Positions 16,917 to 25,711 are shown, numbered from the stretch's first letter. The stretch is 64,000 nucleotides of DNA from Microbacterium sp. AG238 (GCF_003610405.1 NZ_RAQC01000002.1:372001-436000); one strand, 5' to 3'. Notes: a model not told the origin generated them from the letters alone. Made by a program: numbers and translations.

Positions 16917-18854
16917 TCAGGCCGCGACGGGTCCCAGCGCGAATCCGATGAGCCGCTCGAGCGTCGGCAGACCGTCGCGCGACAGGATCGACTCGAGGTG
17001 TCCCTGCACGGATGCGTACCCGGGACCGCGCAGCGCATAGACGTCACCTGACGAGGGGTCGGCTGCGATCTCGGTGTCGCCGAGCCGGGTGGTGCCCGGG
17101 GCGACGCGCGCGGTGAAGGTGTTGTAGAACCCGATGGATGCCGGTTCGCCGAACACGTCGACGCTCTTCTGCAGACCCTGGTGCGGAGATGCGAGGGGAG
17201 CCAGACCGATCCCGAGCCGATCGGCGAGGATCTGGTGGCTCAGGCACACCGCGAGCAGCGGCCGCCCCGCCTCGGCCCGGCGGGCGACGAGTTCGCGCAT
17301 GCGTGCGATGCGAGGGCTCGCGTCGTCTCGCGGATCGCCGGGGCCGGGCCCGAAGACGACGAGCCCCGCGTCGTCGACCGCGGCATCCGTGACCTCGTTC
17401 CACGGAGCGATGCGCACCGAGAATCCGAGGTGGCGCAGCTGATGGCCGAGCATGGTGGTGAACCGGTCCTCGGCGTCGACGACCAGCACCTCGCGGCCCG
17501 CGTAAGGACCGCCGTGCGCCGCCTGAGGGTCGAGCCAGAACTGCGCGAGCCGCGCGTTGCGCGAGGAGAGGAGGGCGGCGATCGTCGGGTCGTCGCCGAG
17601 TCGCGGACGATGCGCCGCGGGCGCGTCTTCGTCGACGGCCGCGGTGTCGGCGATCGAGGCGGGCGCCTCGTCACGGTCGACGGCGCCGATCGCCCCCAGG
17701 ACACCAGCCGCCTTGCCGTGGGTCTCGCCGACCTCGCCCGCGGGGTCGGAGTGCCGCACGAGCGTCGCGCCCACCGGCACGCGCAGCCGGCCGTCGACGA
17801 GGTAGGCGGTGCGGATCAGGATCGGCGCGTCGAGATCGTGGCCCCCACCCGGTGCGGGGGTGAACAGGGCGGCGACACCGGAGTAATAGCCGCGGGGCGT
17901 GCGCTCGTGTCGCGCGATGACGGTGCACGCGTTCTGCATGGGCGACCCCGTGACGGTGGGGGCGAACATCGTCTCGCGGAGGATATCGCGGGGATCCATC
18001 GTGCTCGATCCACGCAGCATGTACTCGGTGTGGGTCAGACGCGACATCTCTTTCAGATGCGGGCCGGTGATGCGGCCGCCGTCGGAACAGACCGCCGACA
18101 TCATCTTCAGCTCCTCGTCGACCACCATGAACAGCTCCTCGGTCTCCTTCGTCGAGGAGAGGAACTCCGTCAGGGTCTCGGCCGTCGCGCCGCCGCGGGG
18201 GTGGCGGAACGTGCCGGAGATCGGATTCATCGTGACGATGCTGGTGCCCGGCTCGGCGGGCGCGCCGCTGCGGGCGCTGACATGGGCCTCCGGGCTGGCG
18301 CCGACCGCGACGTGGCCGTCGGTCACGACGAGGAACGTCCAGTACGCGCCGCGCTCGTGCTGCAGCAACGCCCGGAACCACGTGAGGCCGGCGGTGACGG
18401 CATCCGTGTCGACGCTGGCGGTGAAGTCGCGGCGGATGACGAAGTTGGCCCCCTCACCCCGGCCGATCTCATCGGCGATCACGCGTCGGACGATGTCGGC
18501 GTAGTCGTCGTCCGAGATGTCGAACCCGGCGTCCTCGAGGGGGACGCGCTCGGACGGCAGCTGGCGGAGCGCCTCGGCCAGCGGCAGCGCGGCGTGGTCG
18601 GAGACGCGCAGACAGCGAAGCGGCGCCCGGTCGTCGTGGCAGACGAAGCCACGTTCGACGACCTGTCGGAACGGGACGAGGGCGAGCACCTCGCGCGGGG
18701 TCCCGTCCGGGTCGTCCAGCGGGATGTCGGCGAGCAGGTCGACGTCGACGACGTCACCGCGCAGCACCTCGACGCTCGCCCCGTCGCGAGCGATGAGCGC
18801 GAACGGCTCACCGCTCGCGGCGAGATCGGTCAGGGTCGGGAGAGAACCGGTCAT
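16917..18854 (-). CDS. fused anthranilate synthase (TrpE-TrpG type; PhzE-like architecture)
   Basis: The 645-residue protein joins a chorismate-binding aminating domain (about 10-420, with MNPISGTFRHPRGG, LKMMSAVCSDGG and GSPMQNA) to a class I glutamine amidotransferase domain (about 465-645) with nucleophile C537 in VCLSHQ and a QGHLES His/Glu block. Glutamine-derived ammonia and chorismate would give anthranilate. The same architecture occurs in PhzE of phenazine synthesis, which makes a different product and is how such proteins are often labelled. The upstream Trp-rich leader and attenuator argue for tryptophan synthesis, and no phenazine gene is nearby. The ATG at 18854 follows a GAAAGA ribosome site; longer starts run into the attenuator. 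Confidence 0.88.
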   Translation of the reverse strand: MTGSLPTLTDLAASGEPFALIARDGASVEVLRGDVVDVDLLADIPLDDPDGTPREVLALVPFRQVVERGFVCHDDRAPLRCLRVSDHAALPLAEALRQLPSERVPLEDAGFDISDDDYADIVRRVIADEIGRGEGANFVIRRDFTASVDTDAVTAGLTWFRALLQHERGAYWTFLVVTDGHVAVGASPEAHVSARSGAPAEPGTSIVTMNPISGTFRHPRGGATAETLTEFLSSTKETEELFMVVDEELKMMSAVCSDGGRITGPHLKEMSRLTHTEYMLRGSSTMDPRDILRETMFAPTVTGSPMQNACTVIARHERTPRGYYSGVAALFTPAPGGGHDLDAPILIRTAYLVDGRLRVPVGATLVRHSDPAGEVGETHGKAAGVLGAIGAVDRDEAPASIADTAAVDEDAPAAHRPRLGDDPTIAALLSSRNARLAQFWLDPQAAHGGPYAGREVLVVDAEDRFTTMLGHQLRHLGFSVRIAPWNEVTDAAVDDAGLVVFGPGPGDPRDDASPRIARMRELVARRAEAGRPLLAVCLSHQILADRLGIGLAPLASPHQGLQKSVDVFGEPASIGFYNTFTARVAPGTTRLGDTEIAADPSSGDVYALRGPGYASVQGHLESILSRDGLPTLERLIGFALGPVAA

Positions 18855-18892
18855 CGTCGTCTTTCTTCGTCGGAACGCCCGCCCCACGAAGA

Positions 18893-18923
18893 AGACCGCC
18901 GGGCCTTCAACGCCGGGCGGTCT
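18893..18923 (-). terminator. attenuator terminator hairpin (segments 3:4)
   Basis: On the minus-strand transcript AGACCGCC pairs with GGCGGTCT (eight pairs plus three inner pairs), followed by TCTTCTTC. Segment 3 (ACCGCC) can instead pair with GGCGGT of segment 2 (18946-18951), which would block this terminator when the ribosome stalls at the Trp codons. Confidence 0.75.
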
Positions 18924-18942
18924 GAAACGTGTGCACGTCGAA

Positions 18943-18962
18943 CACACCGCCTAAGCGGTGTG
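18943..18962 (-). promoter_or_regulatory. attenuator protector hairpin (segments 1:2)
   Basis: CACACCGC pairs with GCGGTGTG around TTAG. It overlaps the last codons and stop of the leader peptide, so a ribosome on the Trp codons would disrupt it. Segments 1 and 3 share ACCGC and segments 2 and 4 share GGCGGT, the hallmark of mutually exclusive pairing. Confidence 0.75.
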
Positions 18963-18986
18963 CCACCAGGAGAGGCGCGTGCGCAT
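18951..18986 (-). CDS. trpL: tryptophan leader peptide
   Basis: An 11-codon reading frame encodes MRTRLSWWHTA and stops at TAG, with two adjacent Trp codons. It lies 96 bases before the fused anthranilate synthase start, immediately 5' of the paired hairpin segments. Trp is the rarest codon, and a tandem pair in a tiny frame at this place is the defining sign of ribosome-mediated attenuation: charged tRNA-Trp lets translation finish and the terminator forms. A TAATTT box six bases before the ATG implies a leaderless mRNA beginning at the leader itself. Attenuators of this kind are known for a Streptomyces venezuelae anthranilate synthase gene. Confidence 0.85.
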   Translation of the reverse strand: MRTRLSWWHTA

Positions 18987-18992
18987 GGGGCG

Positions 18993-19000
18993 AAATTATC
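18993..19000 (-). promoter_or_regulatory. -10 box of the trpL-anthranilate synthase transcript
   Basis: GATAATTT on the minus strand; TAATTT ends six bases before the leader ATG at 18986, the spacing of the other leaderless genes here. No clear -35. Confidence 0.6.
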
Positions 19001-19059
19001 ACACCCGAGTGGGGGATGCGGCGCTGCGCGGCTCCCAGCCCGTCTGCGGCGGCGCCGCG

Positions 19060-19065
19060 TAGGCT
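19060..19065 (+). promoter_or_regulatory. leaderless -10 box (ispG)
   Basis: TAGGCT, six bases, then GTG at 19072. It decides the start in favour of 19072 over the in-frame GTG at 19066, which would fall between the -10 box and the expected transcription start. Confidence 0.7.
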
Positions 19066-19071
19066 GTGCGC

Positions 19072-20223
19072 GTGCCAGCTGTCAATCTCGGGATGCCCCA
19101 GGTTCCGGACGTCCTCGCCCCCCGCCGCAAGAGCCGGCAGATCCGCGTCGGAAAGGTGCTCGTCGGGGGCGGAGCCCCGGTCAGCGTGCAGTCGATGACG
19201 ACCACCCCGACCACCGACATCAACGCGACGCTGCAGCAGATCGCCGAGCTCACGGCATCCGGCTGCGAGATCGTCCGCGTGGCGGTGCCCTCGCAGGACG
19301 ACGCGGACGTGCTGCACATCATCGCGAAGAAGAGCCAGATCCCCGTCATCGCCGACATCCACTTCCAGCCGAAGTACGTCTTCCAGGCGATCGACGCCGG
19401 GTGCGCCGCGGTGCGCGTGAACCCGGGCAACATCCGGAAGTTCGACGACCAGGTCGGGGCGATCGCGAACGCGGCGAAGGCCGCCGGGGTCTCGCTGCGC
19501 ATCGGCGTCAACGCCGGCTCTCTCGATCGTCGCCTGCTCGAGAAGTACGGCAAGGCGACGCCCGAGGCGCTCGTCGAGAGCGCCGTCTGGGAGGCCTCGC
19601 TGTTCGAGGAGCACGACTTCCACGACTTCAAGATCTCGGTCAAGCACAACGACCCGATCGTCATGGTCAAGGCGTATCGGCAGCTCGCCGAGCGCGGCGA
19701 TTGGCCCCTGCACCTCGGGGTGACCGAGGCAGGACCGGCGTTCCAGGGCACGATCAAGAGCGCCACCGCGTTCGGCATCCTGCTCGGCGAGGGGATCGGC
19801 GACACGATCCGTGTCTCGCTGTCGGCGCCGCCGGCCGAAGAGGTCAAGGTCGGGCACCAGATCCTGCAGTCACTCAACCTGCGTGAGCGCAAGCTCGAGA
19901 TCGTCTCGTGCCCCTCGTGCGGGCGCGCGCAGGTCGATGTGTACACGCTCGCCGACGACGTCACCGCTGGGCTGAAGGATGTCACCGTGCCGCTGCGCGT
20001 CGCCGTCATGGGCTGCGTCGTCAACGGTCCCGGAGAGGCGCGCGAAGCCGATCTCGGCGTCGCATCGGGCAACGGCAAGGGGCAGATCTTCGTCAAGGGC
20101 GAGGTCATCAAGACCGTGCCCGAGTCGGAGATCGTCGCGACCCTCATCGAAGAGGCCCGCCGCATCGCCGACGAGCTCGGCCCCGATGCACCGCTCGGCA
20201 CGGCGCAGGTCGTCACCGCCTGA
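19072..20223 (+). CDS. ispG: (E)-4-hydroxy-3-methylbut-2-enyl-diphosphate synthase
   Basis: A 383-residue IspG (GcpE), the penultimate MEP-pathway enzyme that converts the cyclic diphosphate MEcPP to HMBPP using a [4Fe-4S] cluster. The N-terminal TIM-barrel part contains [11 protein letters not shown] and the [10 protein letters not shown] block. The cluster ligands are in [10 protein letters not shown] (C280, C283) and [11 protein letters not shown] (C315, with the following Glu). Length is typical for the two-domain bacterial form. The start at GTG 19072 follows from the TAGGCT promoter. It diverges from the attenuated anthranilate synthase operon over about 85 bases. Confidence 0.97.
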   Translation: MPAVNLGMPQVPDVLAPRRKSRQIRVGKVLVGGGAPVSVQSMTTTPTTDINATLQQIAELTASGCEIVRVAVPSQDDADVLHIIAKKSQIPVIADIHFQPKYVFQAIDAGCAAVRVNPGNIRKFDDQVGAIANAAKAAGVSLRIGVNAGSLDRRLLEKYGKATPEALVESAVWEASLFEEHDFHDFKISVKHNDPIVMVKAYRQLAERGDWPLHLGVTEAGPAFQGTIKSATAFGILLGEGIGDTIRVSLSAPPAEEVKVGHQILQSLNLRERKLEIVSCPSCGRAQVDVYTLADDVTAGLKDVTVPLRVAVMGCVVNGPGEAREADLGVASGNGKGQIFVKGEVIKTVPESEIVATLIEEARRIADELGPDAPLGTAQVVTA

Positions 20224-20277
20224 GATCGGTTCGATAACGCTTCGACGAGGATGCCGCGGGGCGCATATCGGTCCTGC

Positions 20278-20283
20278 CAGGCT
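20278..20283 (+). promoter_or_regulatory. leaderless -10 box (lipoprotein gene)
   Basis: CAGGCT with six bases to GTG at 20290; supports this start over the upstream ATG at 20251. Confidence 0.55.
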
Positions 20284-20289
20284 GGCGGC

Positions 20290-21363
20290 GTGCTCCGTCG
20301 TCGTGTCGCCCTCGTGCCCCTCGCGCTCGCCGCCGCCCTCGTGGTGGGGTGCGCGCCCGTCGACCGCGCGGCGGAGACGCCCGCACCCGTGCTCCCGGCC
20401 GAGGCGGCGCCTTCACCGACGCCCACGCCGACGCCCGACCTCGAGCCGGTCCTGGCGTTCGACGGCGACTGCGACCAGATGCTTACGAGCGAGCAGCGCG
20501 ACGAGCTCCTGGGAGCCGGGTTACACACGGGCGCGGAGCATCAACGTATGGACGACGCCGACCTTCCCGTGGCGGTCGACTTCGACCCCGTCGGGACGCT
20601 GGGCGGCATCGCCTGCTCGTGGTTCGCCGATGAAGGAACGGATCTCCCCGACGGCGTCGACGCCCTGACGGTGACGGTGGTGCCCGCGACCGAGGTGAGC
20701 AACGAGTTCGCGGCCCGATACTCCGTCGCGACGTGCGAGCCCAAATACGACTCGACCAGCTGTCGTCTGGGTCGGGTCGTCGGCGATGCATGGATCGGGG
20801 CGTCGGCCGGGTGGGGGCCCGCCGAGGCTCCGAATGACCTGCTGACGGCGGCGATCGATGCTGTCTCGGCGAACCTCCCGACGGCGACGCAACCTCGACG
20901 CGCGGTGGCCACCGATGACGTGTGGTCGGTTCCCGACTGCATCTGGCTCGGTGAGGCCATGGGGATCGAGGAACTCATCGGTCCCTACCTCCACGGCTAC
21001 TGGGAAGGTTCCGAGCAACCTGAAGAGGTCCTGTTGGCGGCAGCCGGTGCCTTCCGCACGTGCCCGCTCTTCTCCGACGGTGAGCGGATCGATTACGACA
21101 CGCAGGAGTTCCACATCCTCGCCCCGCAGGTCGCGCCGGGGCTGAGCTGGCAGTGGGATGAGGTGCGGGCGAGAGCGCAGGAGTCGTCGACGTTCGTCGA
21201 GGTGGATGTCGCCGGTGCCGCGGATGCCTTCGCCGTGGACTGGGGGCACGGCTCGCACAAGGCGTTCGCGACCGACGGGACGAACGTCGTAAGCGTCTAC
21301 GAGAGCGACCTCGATCTGGCGGCTCAGGTCCTGGCTCGCATGCTCACCGCACTCTCCAGCTGA
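20290..21363 (+). CDS. secreted lipoprotein of unknown function, paralogue of the 22597 product
   Basis: A 357-residue lipoprotein: MLRRR, a hydrophobic core, and lipobox VVGC. A Thr-Pro repeat linker (TPTPTP) leads into a domain I do not recognise. Its sequence parallels the protein encoded at 22597: both have F-x-GDC-x-Q, a GGI-x-C-x-W block, a cysteine pair around a short loop, W-x-WD followed by a V-x-VDVAGA strand, and ATDG-x-NVV near the end. Several conserved cysteines suggest disulfides outside the cell. The two paralogues flank pcp and an ECF sigma gene. No enzyme motif is visible; a surface sensor or binding protein is only a guess. Confidence 0.75.
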   Translation: MLRRRVALVPLALAAALVVGCAPVDRAAETPAPVLPAEAAPSPTPTPTPDLEPVLAFDGDCDQMLTSEQRDELLGAGLHTGAEHQRMDDADLPVAVDFDPVGTLGGIACSWFADEGTDLPDGVDALTVTVVPATEVSNEFAARYSVATCEPKYDSTSCRLGRVVGDAWIGASAGWGPAEAPNDLLTAAIDAVSANLPTATQPRRAVATDDVWSVPDCIWLGEAMGIEELIGPYLHGYWEGSEQPEEVLLAAAGAFRTCPLFSDGERIDYDTQEFHILAPQVAPGLSWQWDEVRARAQESSTFVEVDVAGAADAFAVDWGHGSHKAFATDGTNVVSVYESDLDLAAQVLARMLTALSS

Positions 21364-21374
21364 ACGAAGCTGCG

Positions 21375-22010
21375 TCAGTCGATCGTGCCGGCGGCGTACG
21401 ACGCGTCGACGTCGGTGTCGAGTGCGGTGCGGACCGCGATGCGCAGCGCCCGCACGATGTCATCGAGTGGAAGCGAGGGGCGGTCGTCAGGCGCCGTCTC
21501 GCGCGCGTACGGCACGTGGATGAAGCCGGCTCGTCGGACGGTCGGCCCGTCGACGTCGAGGACGGTGAACATCGCGTGGTTGCAGACGAACGTGCCGGCC
21601 GAGTGAGAGACGGCGGCGGGGATGCCGGCATCCGCGATCGCCGCGGTGATCGCTTTGACGGGCAGGGTTGCGAAGCGGGCAGCCGGCCCGCCCGGGGATG
21701 ACGGGACGTCGATCGGCTGGTCACCGGCGTTGTCGGGGATGCGTGCGTCGATGAGATTGATGGCCACGCGCTCGACAGTGATGCCGGTACGCCCGCCTGC
21801 GAGGCCCGTCGCGATGACGACGTCGGGTTCGTGCGTCGCGATGAGCTCGAGGAGGCTGCGGTGCGCGCGGTCGAACTCGACCGGAAGCACCGCGGTCACG
21901 AGCTTTTCCGGTTCGTCCCACTGGTCAGCGACCATGCGGACGGCGTCGCCCGACGGGTTCGTCACGTCTCCGGCGAACGGCTCGAATCCGGTCAGCAGCA
22001 CGGTCGTCAT
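21375..22010 (-). CDS. pcp: pyroglutamyl-peptidase I
   Basis: A 211-residue cysteine peptidase of family C15, which removes N-terminal pyroglutamate from peptides in the cytoplasm. The N-terminus LLTGFEPFAGDVTNPSG is the family signature, and the catalytic cysteine is in SAGTFVCNHAMF. A Glu in the VERVAINLIDARIPDN region and a His toward the C-terminus (FIHVPY) complete the triad. Start ATG at 22010, with a TAATCT box six bases upstream. It is convergent with the lipoprotein gene (11-base gap) and divergent from the sigma factor gene. Confidence 0.94.
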   Translation of the reverse strand: MTTVLLTGFEPFAGDVTNPSGDAVRMVADQWDEPEKLVTAVLPVEFDRAHRSLLELIATHEPDVVIATGLAGGRTGITVERVAINLIDARIPDNAGDQPIDVPSSPGGPAARFATLPVKAITAAIADAGIPAAVSHSAGTFVCNHAMFTVLDVDGPTVRRAGFIHVPYARETAPDDRPSLPLDDIVRALRIAVRTALDTDVDASYAAGTID

Positions 22011-22016
22011 CCGCTC

Positions 22017-22022
22017 AGATTA
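22017..22022 (-). promoter_or_regulatory. leaderless -10 box (pcp)
   Basis: TAATCT on the minus strand, six bases before the ATG at 22010. Confidence 0.65.
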
Positions 22023-22069
22023 GTTCGCGCGACCGCGAACCTTCTCGGCGGTGCCGGACACTACAGGGT

Positions 22070-22606
22070 GTGGGAGATGATGAAGCCGCTGCGTGGCGGC
22101 GACTGCGAGCGGGCGATGAGTCCGCGCTGGGTGACCTGTTCGACAGATACGAGTCGCGGCTGTTCCGGCAGGCGAGCCGGCTGCTGACCGATCGCGAGGA
22201 CGCGAAGGATGCCGTCGCCGTCGCGTTCTTCGAGCTGTGGCGAAAGCGCGCGAGCGTGCGCCTCGTCGACGGTTCGCCGCTGCCGTGGCTGCTGACGACC
22301 GTTGCGAACGCGGCCCGCAACCTCGAGCGATCGGGGCGACGGTACCGGGCGCTGCTGGCGAAGACGCCGGCTGCGGCGGTATCCGCGGCACCGTCTGCTC
22401 ATGATGAGAGCGGTGTGCTCGCCGCACTCAAGCAGTTGCCGGTGGGAGAGCAGAGCGTCGTCGTCCTCAGCGTGCTCGAAGGCTACCCGGAACGCGATGT
22501 CGCACAGACCCTGGGGATTCCGGTGGGAACGGTGAAGTCGCGCCTGTCGAGGGCGAAGAGCCGGCTACGCGACGAGATGACGGCGATGGAGGCATCGTGG
22601 ACCTGA
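22070..22606 (+). CDS. ECF-type RNA polymerase sigma factor
   Basis: A 178-residue sigma factor with region 2 (about 18-60: FDRYESRLFRQASRL, then AVAFFELWRKR, which binds core polymerase and the -10) and region 4 (about 118-170: LPVGEQSVVVLSVLEGYPERDVAQTLG, with the helix-turn-helix GIPVGTVKSRLSRAKSRLR). There is no region 3, which makes it group IV. The GTG start is chosen because upstream codons give no homology. The downstream gene begins 10 bases before its stop, so they are translationally coupled; the partner is likely its membrane regulator. No self-regulated promoter motif was identified. Confidence 0.92.
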   Translation: MGDDEAAAWRRLRAGDESALGDLFDRYESRLFRQASRLLTDREDAKDAVAVAFFELWRKRASVRLVDGSPLPWLLTTVANAARNLERSGRRYRALLAKTPAAAVSAAPSAHDESGVLAALKQLPVGEQSVVVLSVLEGYPERDVAQTLGIPVGTVKSRLSRAKSRLRDEMTAMEASWT

Positions 22607-23790
22607 ACGATCAGCTCACCCCGAACGAGCATGGCGATCTGCGTGATCGCGTCGTCGGCGGCGTCAAGCGGATGCGGGCCGCCCGCGCGCGCCGGTCGCG
22701 GATCGTCGCGGGAGCGGCGGCGTCGGCCCTCGTCGCCGTCGTCGTCGCAGGCGTCGCTTTCGCGGCTCTCCGCCCCGACGACCGCGTCGCGACTCCCGTC
22801 GAGACGTCGACGCCGACGCCTACGCCGACCCCGACGCCGACTCCAACCGGGGTCCCCTCACCGTCCCCGACGGCGACCCCGGATCCGGAGCCTGTGCTCT
22901 CGGCGCCGACCATCGCCTTCGGCGGCGACTGCACGCAGGTGATCAGTCCAAGTGCGCTCTCGGCTGCCGTCGGGGTCGAGCTCGGCCCGGCGACGGACCT
23001 CAGTACTCCCGAGGTGCGCATGCTCGGTGGTATCGACTGCGCGTGGCAATCCGCCACCTTCGAATCCGTGAAGATCTACGCCCTCCCGGCGGACGTCGTT
23101 CCCGCGAGCATCGTCTCTACGTACTCCGACACCGTTTGCGAGAGCTTCGGGTACGACGGCGAAGGCTGTCGCAGAGCCCTGTCCGATGGCACCACGTGGA
23201 TGCTCGTGACCGTCAGCGGAGTGTTCGGTCAGGCCGAGGGGGTGAGCAATGACGTCGTCACGGCCCGGCTCGACGCTGCGGCCACAGTTCTCTCGTCTGC
23301 CCTCGCGGGTGCCGGTCACCCGATGCCGGCGGCTCGCACGTCCTCGTGGTGGTCGCCGACGACGTGTGAGGAGCTGCTCAGCCGCGTCTCGGTCGCCGAT
23401 ATTCTCGGCACCTCTGATTTCGTCGAAGGTTACCCATCGGCCTTCGGCACCGACGTGCACATCGAGATCGCGCGCGACGCGGGCCTCGGCACCGTCTGCC
23501 GTTGGTACGCGCCGAACTCGTCGCGCCTGGATGCGGTCATCGTGACGCTCTACCCCGGAAGCGCGTGGGAATGGGATCGGTTCGCGTCGGGTGAGTGGCA
23601 ACGAGACGTGCCGGTGCCGGTAGACGTCGCCGGCGCGACCCAGGCCGTGCAGGGCCTCGGCGGCATCCGCCCCGAGAGCTCGTACCTCCGCGCGACCGAC
23701 GGGGTGAACGTCGTCGAGATCATGGAGGCGCCGGACGTGGTCGACGCCGCGGAGCGGGTGTTGGCGGCGATGCGGGACGCAGCCGGGTGA
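22597..23790 (+). CDS. single-pass membrane protein coupled to the ECF sigma factor
   Basis: A 397-residue protein with a short basic cytoplasmic N-terminus (about 35 residues), one membrane helix (about 38-60), a Thr-Pro repeat linker and a large external domain homologous to the 20290 lipoprotein. By position and overlap with the sigma gene it is the candidate anti-sigma or sensor. However, the cytoplasmic part is much shorter than a standard zinc anti-sigma domain and lacks H-x3-C-x2-C, so direct sigma binding is uncertain. The start is GTG at 22597. The external domain keeps GDC, GGIDCAW, WEWD, VDVAGA and ATDGVNVVEI. Confidence 0.8.
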   Translation: MDLNDQLTPNEHGDLRDRVVGGVKRMRAARARRSRIVAGAAASALVAVVVAGVAFAALRPDDRVATPVETSTPTPTPTPTPTPTGVPSPSPTATPDPEPVLSAPTIAFGGDCTQVISPSALSAAVGVELGPATDLSTPEVRMLGGIDCAWQSATFESVKIYALPADVVPASIVSTYSDTVCESFGYDGEGCRRALSDGTTWMLVTVSGVFGQAEGVSNDVVTARLDAAATVLSSALAGAGHPMPAARTSSWWSPTTCEELLSRVSVADILGTSDFVEGYPSAFGTDVHIEIARDAGLGTVCRWYAPNSSRLDAVIVTLYPGSAWEWDRFASGEWQRDVPVPVDVAGATQAVQGLGGIRPESSYLRATDGVNVVEIMEAPDVVDAAERVLAAMRDAAG

Positions 23791-23828
23791 CGAACGATCG
23801 AGCGCACGTCGCGGCCCCGCGGCATCCG

Positions 23829-23834
23829 TAGACT
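23829..23834 (+). promoter_or_regulatory. leaderless -10 box (proS)
   Basis: TAGACT with six bases to GTG at 23841. Confidence 0.65.
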
Positions 23835-23840
23835 CGACTC

Positions 23841-25598
23841 GTGGTCACTCGTATGTCGCACCTGTTCCTCCGCACCCTTCGTGAAGACCCCGCGGGCGCC
23901 GAGGTCGCCAGTCACAAGCTGCTGATCCGCGCCGGTTACATCCGACCGCAGGCAGCGGGCATCTTCGCGTGGCTGCCGCTCGGACTGCGCGTCAAGGCGA
24001 AGATCGAGCGCGTCGTGCGCGAGGAGATGGCGGCCGCCGGTGCGCAGGAGGTGCACTTCCCGGCCCTGATGCCGCGTGAGGCGTACGAGGCGACGGGACG
24101 CTGGGAGGAGTACGGCGATCTGCTGTTCCGCCTGCACGACCGCAAGGGTGGCGACTACCTGCTCGCGCCCACGCACGAGGAGGCCTTCACGCTCCTCGTC
24201 AAGGACCTCTACTCGTCGTACAAAGACCTGCCGCTGACGATCTACCAGATCCAGGACAAGTACCGCGACGAGGCGCGTCCCCGTGCCGGACTGCTGCGCG
24301 GCCGCGAGTTCACGATGAAGGACGCCTACTCGTTCGACGCGAACGATGCCGGACTCGAGGCGAGCTACCAGGCCCAGCGCGACGCGTACGAGCGCATCTT
24401 CCAGCGCCTCGGACTCGAGTACGTCATCGTCCAGGCGGACGCCGGGGCCATGGGTGGCTCGCGCTCGGAGGAGTTCCTGCACCCGACCCCCGTCGGCGAG
24501 GACTCGTTCGTCCGATCGGACGGCGGTTACGCCGCGAACGTCGAGGCGTTCACGACGGTCGTGCCCGAAGCGCTGCCGATCGACGGACTGCCCGAGCCGG
24601 TCATCTTCGACTCGCCCGACACCCCCACGATCGAGACGCTCGTCGCGCACGTCAACGCGAACCTCGAGGGCGAGTACACCGCGGCGCACACGCTCAAGAA
24701 CGTCGTGCTGGCCCTCACACACCTCGATGGCACGCGCGAGCTCGTCGTCGTGGGCCTGCCCGGCGACCGCGACGTCGACGACAAGCGCGTCGAGGTCGCC
24801 TTCGCGCCGGCCGAGGTCGAGCCGGCGACAGCCGAAGACTTCGCCAAGAACCCGCTGCTCGTGAAGGGCTACATCGGCCCCTGGTCGCCCGAGGGTCCGG
24901 TGCTGGGCGAGGAGTCGGCCACGGGCATCCGCTACGTCCTCGACCCCCGCGTCGTCGACGGCACCTCGTGGATCACGGGTGCGAACATCGATCAGATGCA
25001 CGTGCACTCGCTCGTCGCGGGCCGCGACTTCACGGCCGACGCGTTCGTCGAGGTCGCCACCGTGCGCGAGGGCGACCCGGCCCCCGACGGCTCGGGTCCG
25101 GTCTCGATCGCGCGCGGCATGGAGATCGGCCACGTCTTCCAGCTCGGCCGGAAGTACGCCGAGGCGCTGGGGCTGAAGGTCCTCGACGAGAACGGCAAGC
25201 TCGTCACCGTCACGATGGGCTCGTACGGCATCGGCGTCACCCGCATCCTCGCGATCATCGCCGAGCTCAACAACGACGAGCGTGGACTCATCTGGCCCGC
25301 GTCGGTCGCTCCGTTCGACGTGCACGTCGTGGCGACGGGCCGGGATGCGGCGGCCTTCGAACTGGCCGAGCAGCTCTCGGGCGAGCTCGAGGCGGCGGGC
25401 CTGGAGGTCGTCTACGACGACCGCCCGAAGGTATCGCCCGGCGTGAAGTTCGGCGACGCCGAGCTGGTGGGCGTGCCGCGCATCGTCATCGTCGGGCGCG
25501 GCGCCGCCGATGGACAGGTCGAGCTGTGGGACCGCCGCACCGGGGAGCGCGAGACCATCCCGGTCGCTGACGCGGTCGCTCGACTCACCGCGCGCTGA
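23841..25598 (+). CDS. proS: prolyl-tRNA synthetase
   Basis: A 585-residue bacterial-type ProRS that charges tRNA-Pro. Class II motifs are present: motif 2 in [27 protein letters not shown] and motif 3 in [17 protein letters not shown]. An insertion of about 150 residues between them is the editing (INS) domain that hydrolyses mischarged Ala-tRNA-Pro. The C-terminal anticodon-binding domain begins near FDVHVV. The GTG at 23841 is favoured by the TAGACT box; a second in-frame start (ATG) lies four codons in. In many actinobacteria proS precedes rimP-nusA; here two metabolic genes and a DUF1206 gene intervene. Confidence 0.97.
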   Translation: MVTRMSHLFLRTLREDPAGAEVASHKLLIRAGYIRPQAAGIFAWLPLGLRVKAKIERVVREEMAAAGAQEVHFPALMPREAYEATGRWEEYGDLLFRLHDRKGGDYLLAPTHEEAFTLLVKDLYSSYKDLPLTIYQIQDKYRDEARPRAGLLRGREFTMKDAYSFDANDAGLEASYQAQRDAYERIFQRLGLEYVIVQADAGAMGGSRSEEFLHPTPVGEDSFVRSDGGYAANVEAFTTVVPEALPIDGLPEPVIFDSPDTPTIETLVAHVNANLEGEYTAAHTLKNVVLALTHLDGTRELVVVGLPGDRDVDDKRVEVAFAPAEVEPATAEDFAKNPLLVKGYIGPWSPEGPVLGEESATGIRYVLDPRVVDGTSWITGANIDQMHVHSLVAGRDFTADAFVEVATVREGDPAPDGSGPVSIARGMEIGHVFQLGRKYAEALGLKVLDENGKLVTVTMGSYGIGVTRILAIIAELNNDERGLIWPASVAPFDVHVVATGRDAAAFELAEQLSGELEAAGLEVVYDDRPKVSPGVKFGDAELVGVPRIVIVGRGAADGQVELWDRRTGERETIPVADAVARLTAR

Positions 25599-25613
25599 GC
25601 TTCGTCTCTCGTC

Positions 25614-25644
25614 GCCGGATGCCGCGCAGGTTGCGGCATCCGGC
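25614..25644. terminator. 12-bp hairpin between proS and the DUF1206 gene
   Basis: Perfect stem GCCGGATGCCGC with GCGGCATCCGGC around a seven-base loop, 15 bases after the proS stop, followed by a T-rich stretch (ACTTTCTT). Probable terminator for proS and, in reverse, for the convergent gene. Confidence 0.65.
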
Positions 25645-25680
25645 GCACTTTCTTGTGCGCTCGAGGGGCCGAAGTGCGCC
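25642..25680. repeat. inverted repeat GGCGCACTT...AAGTGCGCC
   Basis: Nine-bp arms separated by 21 bases, directly abutting the terminator hairpin. A related element at 54274 has GGCGCAGTTC...GAACTGCGCC, a compensating C/G swap in the same stem position, and the same CGAA-type sequence after the second arm. Confidence 0.5.
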
Positions 25681-25711
25681 CGAAAGCGGCGAGCGGTCGA
25701 ACGGCCGGGGC

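Noticed and set aside
16917..18854. Phenazine biosynthesis from the PhzE-like domain order
   Set aside because: No phzA/B/D/F/G-like gene nearby and a Trp attenuator controls the gene.
17181..19886. 901-codon open frame opposite the anthranilate synthase gene
   Set aside because: Crosses the attenuator and ispG start; no recognisable protein, whereas both real genes are strongly supported.
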